Positions 1-13,687 of a stretch of 64,000 bases of DNA are shown here, one piece after another; positions within the stretch are counted from its first letter, which is position 1; each line of letters starts with the position of its first letter. This DNA is from Neopestalotiopsis rosae. Lineage: Eukaryota > Ascomycota > Sordariomycetes > Amphisphaeriales > Sporocadaceae. The stretch lies in contig JALGAS010000009.1 of assembly GCA_023078685.1 (NCBI GenBank), positions 1,612,001 through 1,676,000 of the forward strand, in the 5' to 3' direction. The position numbers were made by a program, and so were the translations under genes. The notes beneath the pieces were generated by a model. That model had not been told where the DNA came from. It did no database searches and saw only the letters and a list, made by a program, of their open reading frames with translations.

Positions 1-3000
1 CCTTGTCAGTGTGCACTTAGGCCAGACCAAGCAGGGTGTGCGTTTGAGCTCAAGTTCAGATTAACGATCATGCAGGTGAGCTGGCTCTATTCATGGGACT
101 CTACAACGTGACTCATCTCACTGACAAAATTATGAACACTTGGAGTGAGCCAAAGCAATAACAATCCTGCGAAATTAATGGCACCGCATCTATTTCAGTA
201 GCTCTCAGCTTTCTCAGTCACGTAACATTGTCTATACATGGTGTAAAGCATGTAATTCATGATGAATTAATGGAATAGATGCGTTGACTTCAACTGCTGA
301 CAAACGCCCAGGATCTGAATAAGACCTTGGCAATGTATTTGTGGACCCATAGCGACTTTTCTTCTTCCTCTTTCAATTTGCTCGTTTTTAGCTATATCCG
401 GCATACTGCGAATGGTATACCATGGCTTCAGTCTACCTAAAAGCAAGTTGGAAGCCCTAGAGGCCGAGGGCGAGGGGAAATACCATGTTCTTGCAGATGT
501 GAACGCTGTCGCGACTTGAGGCAGTCGAAGGAAGGAAGGTATGTAGAAAAGCTTAGAAGATCATTCAAGTCGATCTGGTCGGGTCCGAGGCCATAAAAAT
601 AAAGCAAGATGCCCGGCCAGATGCCCAGTCAGAAGCAAAGAGACTAGGGGAATACGGCTGAAATGCGAAAACGGTCTTACGTATCACGCGGAAGGGTAGG
701 TTCGGTCGGATATTCACCACCGAGGATAACGGTAGCAGGGTTCATACACCTTTATTAAATCACCATGTAGATACACGGTACATTTCCAATCCAGCTACGA
801 CTTGCGAATGGGAGGTTCCCGAAACATCGAAACTGAAGGATGCCTTGGTATGCAGACTAAATCATCTCGATATCGCATGCTTGGCTAGATAGTAGCTTTA
901 TGACATGCATATGCTGGATCAACCATTCATGCCTGCCATGACCCCCCGCAGCATCTAATCACTGAATACAGGCCTAGACAAGGAAATAGACACACAGCGA
1001 CATGATGAAATGACACTTGGCCTAAGACCTAGTGTAACATAGCATGAGTACCCACAGTTACCAGTCGTCCGAACACCTCTAGCGGAATCGCCTACACGAC
1101 ACCATCGATATGTCGGTAGTCCGGTAGCACCACCAAACCATACCGCATACATGATGTTTTGAAAGTCCGCCGTTGCTGGCCCATGTCTATTGGGCTAGTC
1201 AATCTGCGGCCTGCTGGTTTCCGAGGTTATTGCCTGGTCTATTCTACTTCCGCATCACAAAAATTGATAAGTTGGCTCCAAATACATATACCGAGGTGCA
1301 GCAGCACTGAAGCTACTTGCCGCCGGATGCTTGTAACGTGGCTTGGACTAGGGCCTTCGTGGTTTGCTGTATCTTTGGACACCGGTGAAGTGTGTTGTGC
1401 ATACATAGAGACGACGTAGATGTATAAGTAGAGACGTTCAATCTGCTGTAAGATTACAATGCTGCTGGCAACATAGCAATCAATCAGTGGAAAGTCCTCA
1501 TACTTGCATCCATTCAGGTGAGACCGAGTCATACATCATGTATAAAGTAGTTCGTCAAATTGACCTTATCTAGTCCAGGACACTCGACGTGTCTTTACAG
1601 ATTCCAATAACGTTCCAATATTCCGTCGGTCATCATGCCGGACGCTCAGCCCGATCCAGGAGTCAGGCAAGGCGGCACCGCAAATATACCAACAGGATCA
1701 GAAAATACTTCGGAGGGGCGGATATAGGATGTAGTCATTAGGGATTCTGCTTTGGGATTCTCTTGGCTGAAATCTACAGGAACCGTGATGAAGATTACAT
1801 TACAGTTGTGAATCTGTTGTTCACGAATATGAATCTTGTCAAATACACTAAGAACAATTTTTCAATGGGTACAAATGACGTCGCGACCTGTTCATGGAGA
1901 GTCGGCCTGAGATCATAGCACACACTAAGATCTCAGTTGAGGTGAACACAATGAAACATCAATGCATGGGTTTTGAGTTGTGCAAATTCTGTTCATAGCG
2001 GCCTCCCAGGCTGTTGAATTCCCAACGAAACTTATAAAGGGAGAAACACCAGATCATTTCTGAAGCAAGCGACAAAACTGGTAACTAATAGAGAAGGGAC
2101 GCTTATGCTGTGATCTTGGGGGAATTGATTCGCAAGCGTTTCATCGAGATTATAGGCCTGCCTGCCATTACTACCTATTTTCACGGTTTCGATGAGCACC
2201 TCTGCGTCCGCTGATTGGTGTGAGTCCACTGTGTCCCTAGAATCTAGTACATACAAGCAGGGTGCCACGCGGACAATGGGTCCAGGCGACTTAAGATCCT
2301 GCTGCGACTTGGGTCCGGGACATTCCCCGAGACGTTGGAGCCAGAGGAAGTTTTGTATGTAGACCAAATCAACTCAATATCACATGCTTGGGTGTATGAC
2401 CGCTCCAGGACATGCACACACAGATGAAGTCCAGGCCGGCCATGACCCCAAGCGGCATAGAATATGCATCCATAAGCCTAGGTCAAGGAATAGATGCACA
2501 GCGACGGCGAAGTGACACTTGGTCAAGACCCAGTACAACATAGCAGGCGTTCCCGTATCCGTCGGTCGATCCAAGTACCTCTTACAGCATTAAGCGAGTC
2601 AACAAAAGCCTTCTGGTCAGAGTGATGGAATGGATGGGCTTCATGGAATATCCCGCGGATTTCGGGACTGTTGCATATGCAAAATACTTGTATATTAATT
2701 ATATTGAAATACTATCTCTTTCCACATTTCGCGCTGCCCTAACATGATGGCCAGGAATGTATAAATATGCTGCAACATCTCCCAGTAATTTGTTCCACTT
2801 ACAATGTCACTTCAATCGTATCGCTCCACATGAACAACCGTGTAGCTTAGTTTGACAAACTTATCTGCGGAGGGAGCCACAAGACTTTGTCTCAAGTTTG
2901 AGCCTTCACTATATTTTACCGACTGAACCATAAGGCTAACGCTATCATCAAAAATGTCTCCTGAAGTCTCAGTAAGCCATACGTCCAAATTTTCTTGAGC

Positions 3001-5945
3001 ACACATAACTGAATAAGTACTATTACATAGTCCGGAGCCGATATCACCGGTGACGCAGCACCAGTGGGCTCGGGAGCAGACCACGGCGAGCCAACAACTA
3101 TTGCACCACCCGGTGGTACAAGTGGCACAAAAGAGATAAAGACAACGCCAAGACCGTAAAAAGCCCTCGAACGTGTCTGGAATACCTACTGGCCCGCTAT
3201 CGTAACATTCAATGTTTTCTTTTTCAATCTGGAGACTGGAGAGTTGTTCAAGTTGTTCTATCTGGCATTGATAAATGGTTGTATGGATTCGATCATATGT
3301 GGATTCGTCTTTGTAGTCAGTCTATCACAATTTGAACCGGGAACGTCTTCAAGCGTTTCTCGAAAGTGTCAAAGTTCAATGAGAGATGAAAGTATTTACC
3401 GCTGTGATCGTCACAAGTACCGGCATATTTACACATGACATCTAGCTGAGCGCAAACGTGTCGGAGGTCGATTTTCTCTGAACTCACTTCGACGTTGACT
3501 CCTCGACACTACGAACAAACCCATCCAGACAAGCGTCCTGAATTTGGAATACAGACGGAACAAGTATCCTTAGGAATGGTGAGCCAAGTACGATGATGGC
3601 ATGTGGAGAAATGCGAGATCTCAGTCAACGCGTGATACGAGATTCGCTATCCCGTTTTTTTGGTAAATGAATGAACCTGAGCGACAGATCACCCCTGGTC
3701 GAAGCGGGTTAAGTACTCCTACTAGAGTAGCTGACTGTTTCAATGCAGATCATGACTCGACTGTGCAGATAGGATCGCGTACGTTGCTTTCGGGTTCCAT
3801 TCCGCGGCCAAGGTCAATGTGACTATGCTCTCGCTAGGATCCTTCATCTCAACGACATCGTGCACTCATAGTGGACACTATGTCCCGTGTCAGTGTTTTG
3901 CAATAAATCGCCAGGGTTTCGTTGTCATAGATCCGGAATAGCCCAAGCGATATACAAATCACACGAGTTCATGCTGTGCAGGACCTTGGGGAACGTTGGA
4001 CGGTTGGCTAACACGGCGACAGCTGCGAAATGTTGCGTATGTGGGAAACACAGTGCCTTGACACGCAGATCAGGTACGCAAATTAAGCCGCTACATGGCG
4101 TTGCTAGCTACCCTTCTTCCAATGCATCTAATATGCGGCATCTGTCACAAAGTCACGTCCTCGGGCTGCTCTCCCATAGATGGTCACGTTTGGACATGGA
4201 TGATGCCCAGATAAGCAGAAGCTCTACATGAGCGTTGTAAGTCATTGAAGGTGGCTCTCTTTGCTTTGAGGGATATCCACCCCTTCACATGATACATGAC
4301 ACATGACTCTTGCCATATAGATATGAATCCTTCAGAGTGGCCCCAGCGGATGGTTTGATTGGATCATGATTGTCACTTGCTAGAGGAAGAGTTATTATTG
4401 AATCCTTCCCTATGAGCACTTGTTCATGGCCATCCATGGAAATGCCAACAATGGTCATGACACGATAGTACGACCAAGTCCTACGCGGCACATTAGTAGT
4501 ATAAAAATATGGCTTGCCCCAGTGTTACCTGAACTAGAATGAACCATTCACATCGTCCGTTTATGTGACAACTGGTCTAGTCGAAGCTCTCAAGTTGAAA
4601 AGATTATTCTATCCTTTTGTTGTCAAATACCATCTCCTGTTTCCAAGCAATTCCACCTGCTTTCTTCTCATACAAAACTCGTACCTTGTAAGTACTATCA
4701 TTCCAACGCACAATTTTGTATCATAAGTGCGTTTACTGAGAAGCTGCTCTCACAGAATCGAGATCGTATACTGTTGCGCACAGCTGTCTCATTTGATCTT
4801 CCAATACTTTCCTCAGAAACCCTGATATACGAGATGGTTTCCAGGGAGGACACAATTTTCGACGAGGGCCGTGGTGCCTATGACACTACTGGAGTGCCCA
4901 AGCCTCCTCCCAAGCCCAAATAACTTTATGTTTCATTGGCATTTGTGTACATGCTATGGCTGTGCTTGTCGTAGCGTTGCATGTTAGTAAACACCCAGAA
5001 GATGTTGTATGGAGATGATGCTGCGAAGAGAGCGAAAATATCCATATAGTACGCAAATATCAAATCGGATTGAGTCAAACTGCCCACAAACTCCTTGCTG
5101 CATCCCTTCCCTTCTTTTTCTGCGTTCTAAAATCCCAAGCCGCACAACTATGCGGGAGTGATGGCATAATAGAACCCAAGGGGAATGCGGCCTAAACACT
5201 TTGCTCCATATTCAAATCTGACTTGGAAATGACGATTGATCTGAATCAGAACTAATTCAGATATCGAGCTAGATGCGGCATCCTATTCCTGGCTCGATCT
5301 TTTGCTCCTTGTCGCACTGTTGGAGTCGTTTCTCGCGTATTTGTTACATTAAACCTGCTCTGCTATAAGTATTAGCGATAGAAAATTCAAGCCACCAGTT
5401 ATAGCTCGCGCATAGAGTGGCTGTCCACATGAAAACATTGCATTATACGTCACGGTGGAGTTAAAATAAAGGCCATAAACGGCAATGTTTTTGATAGTGT
5501 CAGTTCGCATCAGAAGAGAAGAACAGTTCGACAAAGGAGCAGGCAAACTGTTTCGTGCCATGTTTCCATTTACTGCTTCAGGACCTTACTGCTTTAGGAC
5601 CTAAAAGTAAGCATCCTCATTTGGATCTCATTGACGGATAATCCTGAATTCATGGATCGCTTGACGAAGAAGGGATTTGAAGGTGTGATATTTGACCGCA
5701 TGGCATCACTAGATTGGGAATTTACTTAGTTGGCGATTGAACAGCTTCTTAAGGAAAGCGTTCTATGGTAAAGAAGGTGTTACATTAAGTTAGGTATTGA
5801 GACAGGAACGTCTAAGGAAGCACTCGAGGCACTAGAAATCACCTGCATTAAATTGCAAGCTGTCATTAGAAATAGTGAAAGTCTATTACGGCCACACAAA
5901 GATCTAATCTGAGCTGTCGCGTGAAGTGTGCATCGAAAAGCTGTA
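1..5945. other. Gene-poor region, no supported gene
   Basis: No reading frame longer than about 115 codons occurs on either strand, none resembles a known domain, and I could not assemble a spliced gene. The only structure I can support is a diverged direct repeat pair (separate entry). The stretch is probably intergenic or decayed repeat DNA. Confidence 0.5.
785..2584 (+). repeat. Diverged direct repeat pair (~300 bp), copies 785-1085 and 2290-2584
   Basis: The two stretches align along their length with short identical islands, such as the ACAGCGAC and GACACTTGG segments and the shared CATGACCCC block. I estimate 70-75% identity by eye. They lie in the same orientation 1.5 kb apart and carry no coding frame. 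They look like old copies of one dispersed non-coding repeat. Confidence 0.5.
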
Positions 5946-7223
5946 CTATTGGGGCTCCTGGTAGAAACTGAGACCATCGAGACCCTCTATGCGGTCCACG
6001 GACATAATTTCGTTCCCTAAAGACATCATGGCAGTGGATGGAAAGCGCAGGTTGTCAGCAGTTGAATTGTCCGTAACTACCCAGTGCTTGCCGCTGGAAC
6101 TGTTATCCCTGAGCAGCGCCAGAATGGCGTCCCAACTGCCATCGTTGATGAGGGCGGCGTTCTGAAAGTCGAATTGGCGCATGTGATGCTGATGCGACGA
6201 AATCACCTCAGTCACCTGTGGCACACTCAAGGTCGCATTGTGTAAAGACAGATTTCTTAGCTTGCGTAATTTGATCGGCTTCCTCTTTGAAGACGCTGGC
6301 GGGGCCACCTCTTCGACTAACTTTTGCGAGCTTCCAGGCGGCGTGAATAATGGGTGTTGTGCTAATGCGATAGGACAGGGACCCTTGCGACCAAGCCAAG
6401 TAAATGTCAACTTCTCGAGACAGCCAGAGAAGCTGCAAATATAGTCTTCAATGATCTTCAGGTGGTCCAGTCCGGGTGATGGGCCATCAAAGTCCCAAGC
6501 CTCTACTGATATGTGCAGTTTACGAATTTGCTTCCATCGTTTACCTGCCGAAGGTATGCAGCCAAAGCCGGGGATATGGCGCAAGTATATAAAAGCCGAA
6601 GGGTGTACGGAAGACAGAGATAGTTTCATCAGCTTGGGTAAAGGCGCCCTCTCCAAGGAGACGCGAAGACTACTCAATGCATAGTCGACTATGCCACGCC
6701 TGTACCTCTCCTCGGGACGTTGCCCAGGTGTCTTGATCGTGATGTGTCTAATATTCGGCATATTTCTCAATGCATTGATGAAAGAAGGTACATTGCAGGC
6801 CGCATGGAAAAGGGGTGGATATTGGTCCGTCAGGATCTTCCTGAGATCGCTCTCTTCAGATGTGAACTTAGCCGCCGTTGACGTGTTGGGGGTATACAGA
6901 AAGCTGATCTCACGCCCAGTCTCGTCGAGGAGTGGTGGTAAAAAGGTCGCACCGCAGTGTGGAAAGAGGAAAGTCAAATGGTCGATATAATGACCGATTC
7001 GTGACAAGGTCTCGATCCTGTACTGCTTGGTAAAGGTGTTTGGGTTGAAGGACACGTTGGCTCGTAGGAAGAGCCGCCTGGTAATGACTTTGCAGCATGC
7101 TGAAGATGCGAGCCGGACGTTGCATATGTCTTCCTTGGGCAAAAGGTGAAAGATGACTTCCCGGATGCGCTCGTCCTGCCACATGCAAAGGAATGCTTGT
7201 GGTACAGTCTCTGTGCCGCTCAT
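5946..7223 (-). CDS. F-box-like / leucine-rich fungal protein
   Basis: Single-exon protein of 425 residues. Residues ~15-55 (IREVIFHLLPKEDICNVRLA) have the spacing of an F-box-like helix bundle: a hydrophobic L-L-P-K-E-D start, then N-V-R-L-A-S and a K-V-I-T/R-L-F tail. After it come irregular leucine-rich stretches (IRHITIK, LMKLSLSSV, IRKLHISVEAWDFDG, LEKLTFTWLG, LRNLSLHNATL) typical of Pezizomycotina F-box/LRR-like proteins. By family, such proteins would recruit substrates to an SCF (Skp1-cullin) ubiquitin ligase; the substrate cannot be inferred. The ATG at 7223 is the first in frame and needs no intron. It stands alone, with several kilobases free of genes on both sides. The F-box call rests on pattern only; a non-F-box LRR protein is the alternative. 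Confidence 0.7.
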   Translation of the reverse strand: MSGTETVPQAFLCMWQDERIREVIFHLLPKEDICNVRLASSACCKVITRRLFLRANVSFNPNTFTKQYRIETLSRIGHYIDHLTFLFPHCGATFLPPLLDETGREISFLYTPNTSTAAKFTSEESDLRKILTDQYPPLFHAACNVPSFINALRNMPNIRHITIKTPGQRPEERYRRGIVDYALSSLRVSLERAPLPKLMKLSLSSVHPSAFIYLRHIPGFGCIPSAGKRWKQIRKLHISVEAWDFDGPSPGLDHLKIIEDYICSFSGCLEKLTFTWLGRKGPCPIALAQHPLFTPPGSSQKLVEEVAPPASSKRKPIKLRKLRNLSLHNATLSVPQVTEVISSHQHHMRQFDFQNAALINDGSWDAILALLRDNSSSGKHWVVTDNSTADNLRFPSTAMMSLGNEIMSVDRIEGLDGLSFYQEPQ

Positions 7224-8649
7224 GCTGCTGTAGTGTTGCTCAGTAATGCCTTGTGTAGAGTATGAGCTGTTCTCCTTGGGTCAACCTGGAAGGGCAACGT
7301 GAAAGCGCGCAGCAGAACCGAACGGTGTCCCACTGTACAGACTTGGAGAGATAGCTGTCGTTTAGAGGTGTGAATTCACACCCAAGGTAAGAAAGTCAAA
7401 AAGAAGCTCGATGGACTCACACACTGAGGACAAAAAACACGCGCAACACTTTTCACAAGAAAAGAAAATCATTCGGTCATTGGGACTTATATATGCTGCA
7501 AAGAACGTCCAGCCATCTTCCCATTTTGGAACACGTGTGTCTAATACGAGTCCCTCACCAGATTATGCCGAGATTTTGGAGAGTTGTTCAGGCCTAAATG
7601 GCCATCTGAACTGGTACACCCATTGGCTTTTCCTTCCACCGTGAGACATTAATACATCCGTGTAGAGTAAGACGGCCTAGTCTTTCTTGATGTTTATTTG
7701 CATACAGTTGTGATAGACCTTTACCCGCTACCATTGACAAGGACATTGTCGAAAAACTATGCCAAGCATCCCATACACAGTGAGATCGAACCAACTTACC
7801 CGGTTCATGGCCCTTAGGGACAAACTTTTATGTACCAGTCGCGGGTTGTCTCGGGATGGAAGGAGGGATAGGTGGCAACTATGCCGCAGAAAGCGTTCGA
7901 GTTCAAGTCAAGTGACATGAGTCGTGCTGCAGATGTGCCACTCCGCACCAAAATTAGATGCTTGATTGTGACAGGAGGAAGGTGCTAAACACCCTACAAG
8001 GTAAGACACCCAAGTACGTCCTATGCACACACCGTTCCTTGGTGTCATATCCAAGCTGCAATGATTCTGTTGGTAAGTGTTAAACACCCTTGCTTGTACA
8101 AGGGCTGGGACACTAACTTTTCCTATCGAACTGACGCCTGACCGGGTTAAGATACATAGTACCACTACGTTTGATGCAACACATCGTCGCATGGGTGACC
8201 GGGATTGATGACCAGGTTTTCAGCTGTCTACATAGAAAAGGGACATAGCATCGTATAAGTAAGCAAGTAACTAGATAGGACGATGTAAGCAACGACATGT
8301 TTCCTGAAGAACTATTCACCTCGGTCAACGTGGAATGGGGCGCCGTGGATCATTTGCTCAGGTAAGTGATCTCCAACCTGGACAGGATCAAGTTAGACGT
8401 CTTCGGGAAGCTACCTCATTTACCTCCCTCGATCTCCAGCCCGAGTGGGTTTTATCCGTGGGGCGGAATCCCAAATTGTGCCTTGCTTGCGATGGCAACC
8501 CTGCCTGTATGCAGATAGTCGGAATTGAGATCCTAATCGTTTCGGTCTTGCGGTGTTTGTTCCACACTATAGAAACGTGTGACAGTCATTAACCAGTCTA
8601 TGCTTGGCATGTCATAACAGCCCATGTGACATACTGTAAAAGATTACTA

Positions 8650-8778
8650 ACAATCACTTACCATCACTTACTGTACCATCACTTACCATCACTTACCATC
8701 ACTTACCATCACTTACCATCACTTACAATCACTTACAATCACTTACAATCACTGACAATCACTTACAATCACTTACAA
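8650..8778. repeat. 10 bp tandem repeat (ACTTACCATC)
   Basis: About twelve consecutive copies of ACTTACCATC/ACTTACAATC. The array switches from the CC to the CA variant midway and has one 7 bp interruption (CTGTACC-like) near the 5' end. It is non-coding. Confidence 0.9.
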
Positions 8779-9440
8779 CGAACTCTATAGTCCTTGTTGG
8801 GGCAAACTTAGGTTATAGACAATGCTACCAGGTATTTGGCCTGTCACATTGTATGTAACTGGTACTCTTTTCTTCTTCGTCTTCTTCTTTTGGGAGACAC
8901 TATATATAATGAAGAATGTTTTGGCGTCTTGTCTTGATCGATGACCAACAAGTAGGATTGAAATGGAGATCTTTTCATACTAAACAAGTTTTTCAGCCCC
9001 TATGTCACGGCTACAAAGCTTAGGACCTATTAGAAATCTGAATGCCGCAATAGACAACATATCTCAAGTTGAATCGTTCTGATTAAGCTCTCATGTTATC
9101 TAGGAGCCTCACATATTGAAGCCTCAAGCGCTGTGTCCTTAATCCTGCACTTCACCAATGTTGACAGTGGCAGTTGCTATAGGGATGTCAGCTAGGTGTT
9201 CCAGAGGCACAATATCACACTTCATATACTGTAAAGTATGAGCCTACTGTGACAGTCTGCAACAAAAGCGGCTTTTGAATTCTGTACCTTGAGCTTCTCC
9301 CAATGTTTTTGTCTGATGCTGACGCAGTGTTGGTTTTTGCTGATTTGCTCTATATCGGGAACTGCCAGCTTTCGGGGATGCTTAGGCTCGCTGTTACTAA
9401 CCTCCATTGCATACCAGAAAGCTCGGGACAAAAACTTTTA

Positions 9441-9768
9441 CAGGGACTATAAAAATCGGCTTCTCCTTGTTGTCCTCATCTCTTGTCTTTGAGCACAGAC
9501 GATCCATATCTGGCGCTGACATTCATGTACATCAGTCAGACCCACTTGGTATTGTCATCAATGGGTACTTCGGCCAGCCAAAAGTAATCAAGCTGACAGT
9601 AGAAAGTTGCTTGTCAACCAGAGCCAATTTTGGCTGGCTGAAATACTCATGGATGACTACTAGGTAGGTCTGGCTAGGGTACGTATAGATCAGCGTAGAA
9701 TATGGATCGTCAGTGCTCAGAGACGAGAAGAGAGACAAAAGACAAGAAGCCGATTTTGATGGTCTCTG
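9441..9768. mobile_element. MITE-like palindromic element with TA flanks (328 bp)
   Basis: The left end reads CAGGGACTATAAAAATCGGC. The right end, reversed and complemented, reads CAGAGACCATCAAAATCGGC. Both termini are directly flanked by TA (9439-9440 and 9769-9770), the target duplication of Tc1/mariner elements. The inner arms (9475-9580 and 9640-9745) also pair, through the GACGATCCATAT and CAGACC(C/T)AC(C/T)T blocks, so the whole element could fold back on itself. It carries no transposase frame. A related copy lies near 51361-51907. Confidence 0.7.
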
Positions 9769-11729
9769 TAGCGCCAATTTTGCTCATCGAGGACAACGCG
9801 AGATTCGGCTCCATCTTCGCATTTCTAGCTGCGTTGCTAAGAGCGCGATTTTTCTGCCCGTTGCGGCAACACGACGTTGTGACAATGGCTTAATTTGGCT
9901 CTGAGAATGATTATTTACTCGAACGAGATCGACCGCTACCCATCTAAACTTCAGCACAGTCCATACAGATAAGCTCAAATACACCGCCTCCCACATTCTT
10001 ACGGGAATCAACCGAAATCAAGCGAAATTAACCGAATCGACCGACGATCTGCCGGAACATACCAATGCCCACAATACCGAAAACGAACGGAGCTGTCGTA
10101 CGTCTTCAAGACATTGCAGCAAAGTTACCATAGTATGGAACATGTCTGGTTGAGAATAGCGGCATCACTGAATGTGTTGCACATTACTCAGTGAGTGATC
10201 TATTCAAGTCTTAGAAGGACCTTAATATCGAGCCAGAGGAACTAGACACAGCCTTTTGGTTGAGTGATGTATTACAAAACAACCCGGCTAGAAATCATAT
10301 TGACTTACACAGCCGGTCCTCAGTCCTACGATGACGGATCTCAAATCCGCAAATATGGAAGATATTCTACCACATAAAGCATACTTACCACTGCTTGCCA
10401 GAAGGAACATACAGATGAAGTCGAATGGTCATACGGTCAGCCACTGCTCTGGGTCTCATAACTTAACCCAAACGCATCACGGTCCGCTTGGATGACCATA
10501 AGTCTACGCACGATCAATCTGCGACACTACTGCAAGTCATCTTCTAATACTATGTTGCGGGAAAAAAAAAAAAAAAGGAAACTGAGTCGTTCCAGTGATC
10601 CCTCATCGAAATGACCCATCTGTTCCGTGGGCTCTTTTAACCATAAACTTGAGCACCGATGAATCGGATTTCCTGGGCTATCTTGGGTACTTGTCCTTTG
10701 CGACTACACATCCCGAAGAGACAGCTGGCCAATCTGTGGGTGATTCGGACAGAATTTTGCTACCCCATTGGGTTATTCCAAAAGGTAGGGGTGTGCAGAA
10801 GTCTGAGATACAGCAGGACATACCTGCACTCCAAGTGACCAATGAAAGCAGGTTGTTCGTTTCCTCCTTTTTCTAACACCATACTCTCACCGATGCAGTC
10901 GGCACACGTGTGCCTTTAGCTGGAACAACCTATCAGAATCCCACAATGATTGACAACTATTCTGTTCTCAGTGATGTCTGGACGCAAACCTGACTCGGGA
11001 ATGTCTGCATACATCCTTGTCCATAACTAATTCATACAGTAGTCACGCGGGACATGTTCAAGGTAAACTTCAGCTGTGATCAGAGGCGGAAAACACATGG
11101 CCAGGCTTACTAGTGATGGCTCCGGCGCCAGCATGTTACTACCCTGGTCGTCTCTATCCGTACATTAGCCTGAGTTGGGCAAGCAGCTTCCCCTTCTCCA
11201 TGAACACATAACACCTGGCAACCTGCAGAGCTGTAAGTCTCTCAGAGAGCGATCCACTACAGCCGTTTCATTGCATCCATCTTTCACTGTCCATCAAGCA
11301 CTTCTCTATCCCTGCCAGCTGGAGCTTCTTGTTTAGTCTGTGTGGTTGTGGATGAAGACGCGATACGAGTGGATTATCTGACACATCGGTAAGTACAGAA
11401 TTATCTCATGGCTGCCCAAGCATCTAAACCGGCACCAGAGCTTTTCATGCTGGTGACACGTATTCCGACCGGTCTGTGATGTTGGTCGTCATCATTTAGA
11501 TGAGTTACTGTGGCCAACCATCAGACCATCACCTCGTACCCGCCGTCGCCTGTTCAGGCTTGTGAATATTGGCAGGTTGTACCGCGCACAACATTGGCAT
11601 ACGCACATATGAATGAGACAGCACACATCTTATGGTCTGACTCCTTCTCCTACAATCATCAAAACTATAACAAATCCAAAAGCTTCCTGAGAATCCAAGT
11701 CATTGCCCTGTGAGAAGACCCGAATCGAA

Positions 11730-12750
11730 ATGGTGTACAGACACCGTGAGGAATACCTCGAGATGCTGGCACGCAACCGCCAATATATTATTGGTGAGGA
11801 GTTGTCGCGTCTCGTTAGCGAGGAGTACCTTGGGGACATTATGCAGCACCTCAAATACATGGAGGTTGGTCGCAATGAATACCTAGCATCTGTAGAGAAC
11901 AACAAAACTGACGTTTCAACAGGACGTGACACTGCCAGACCTTGACATGATCGATATGCAACGCGAAATTCAGTGGTTCATGAGACCATTCCTCATCGAT
12001 TTCCTGATTGACGTCCACGACGCCTTCTCGCTTCAGCCTGAGACCCTGTTCCTGTCTATCAACCTGTTGGATCGTTACTGCTCCATGCGAGCCGTCCCCA
12101 AGGAACACTATCAGCTCGTCGGATGTGCCTCATTGCTGATTGCTGCCAAGTACGGCGACAAGAGGGATCGGGTGCCCCAGATCAAGGAACTGAGTGGCAT
12201 GTGCTGCGGACTCTACGACTCGGGCATGTTCGCCCAGATGGAGATGCACGTGCTCAACACCCTGGAGTGGACAATCGGCCACCCAACCGTCGATTTCTTT
12301 AAGCGATTGATCGTTGCCTATGAGGGAGATGATCGCGAAGTAGAGCACATGGCCGCCTATATCTGCGAGATTGGCCTGTACCACCGGTGCTTTGTCTCTA
12401 CCAAGCCCTCGGTCATGGCCAGGGCTTCTCTGACGCTGGCTCGAGCTATACTGTCGCGACCTGCAGTCGACGACGGAGAATGGGACCTTATTTCCTTCAG
12501 TACACTGTGCACCATGTTGCATTACCTTCACCAGCCTTCGGCGATACTGACCAGGAAGTACTCAGAAATGAGCATGTCCCAAGTTGCCATTACCCTAACT
12601 GAGTACCTCGCACAGCTAGCTGCCATTTCGCGCCACGCAGAGCCACCGACTCCCCCGAGCGAGTATGACATGGTCTTTGAGCGTGGCAATATCTACAGCA
12701 CAACTTCGATGGGACCTATGCCTGGGGGCTATATTGCACCGCCCATTTGA
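11730..12750 (+). CDS. G1/S-type cyclin (short, divergent paralogue)
   Basis: Two exons, 11730-11864 and 11923-12750. The 58 nt intron begins GTTGGT, has a CTGAC branch site and ends CAACAG; splicing is in phase 0 and gives 320 residues. The cyclin box covers about residues 45-185, with the signatures REIQWFMRPFLIDFLIDVH, LFLSINLLDRYC and LVGCASLLIAAKYGDK. These match the fungal G1/S (Cln/Puc1-like) cyclins more than the mitotic B type. By family, the product binds and activates a cyclin-dependent kinase. The ATG at 11730 is the first in the exon-1 frame and has a good context (GAAATGG). Relatives usually have a long N-terminal extension, so an upstream exon may be missing or lost. The C-terminus after the box is short (~90 residues). 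A Cdc25-like gene follows on the same strand 1.2 kb downstream. Confidence 0.8.
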
Positions 12751-13687
12751 CATAACTAATGAAACAAACGCGGTACCACTAACGGATGGCTCACTGGGTT
12801 CCCCGAGATCGTTCTTGGAAAATGACATTATCAAATGAACTTCTAATAGAAATATACTCAAGCGAGATCCATACTATAGCTGACATTAGTACCAAAGACA
12901 TCATGTGATCATTGAAGATGGCGGTGATAGAAACAATAGAGCGAGCACAGAACTCAAATATTCGATCATTCGCAGTTCCCGTTATGCGATTCAAGGAAGG
13001 ATGGATATACGAGTAATCAAAAACGGCTGTCGGATGAATGCGGAAACCATCAGAGGTGATTTGGAATTTTCTGGCGTCCGCATATAACTACGAATTAAGA
13101 CAACAAGGAAAGGAACCGCACGAAAGGAACCGCACGAAAGGAAACGCATGTTAGCGGAGTCAAGAATCAATAGTAGATGTAGCAAAATCGCTGTGGCGGA
13201 TCCGCAGTGACATGCCTCTCCGTGCCGCAGATTGCTGTCTACAATTAGACCATTGACCGCTGCGAACGAATGGCTTCTGCATGGTAAGTTGCCTGATTAC
13301 TCAGGTCAAAACGTCAGCTGGCCCACCCGTTGGCGAGTCGACCAGGATTCTGATGGCGACCTGGAATTACCTGAAAGAGACCGGCACGGAGAAAGATACC
13401 GTGGCCATGCGGATAAGCCAGTTAGATCGACTGAGTCTCACCTGAGCAAAAGGAGAAGTGGGAAAAAGATGTGAGCGACTATACTCGCAGTTCGTTACTC
13501 AGGCAACTGAAGGCAAAGCCAAAGGGTTTCCTGCCGTCAATATAGCTCCACATCACACTTCTTTACGCATTGATTTCATAATATATAATAATGACCTGCG
13601 TCGTCATTTTAGTTATCTGTCAGTAGTTGTGCAATTACTGAATAAAGCCACCAGACTTTCGAGTTGCACTGACACCTGGCTACTGCG
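12751..13687. other. Inter-gene stretch, no supported gene
   Basis: It contains a short triplicated GAAAGGAACCGCAC-like repeat at about 13106-13148. Around 13295-13443 a short frame has a plausible amino-acid composition, but I could not connect it to any gene or domain. Confidence 0.35.

Larger units (their letters stand above)
7224..11729. other. 4.5 kb gap with repeats, no supported gene
   Basis: I see a 10 bp tandem array (8650-8778), a MITE-like palindrome (9441-9768) and a poly-A run near 10563. No protein-coding unit could be supported. Short frames in 11510-11713 may hold lost 5' exons of the downstream cyclin but could not be tied to it. Confidence 0.45.

Noticed and set aside
11510..11713. 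Possible upstream exon of the cyclin
   Set aside because: The frame begins without an ATG and no donor/acceptor pair joins it to exon 1 in frame; left unassigned.
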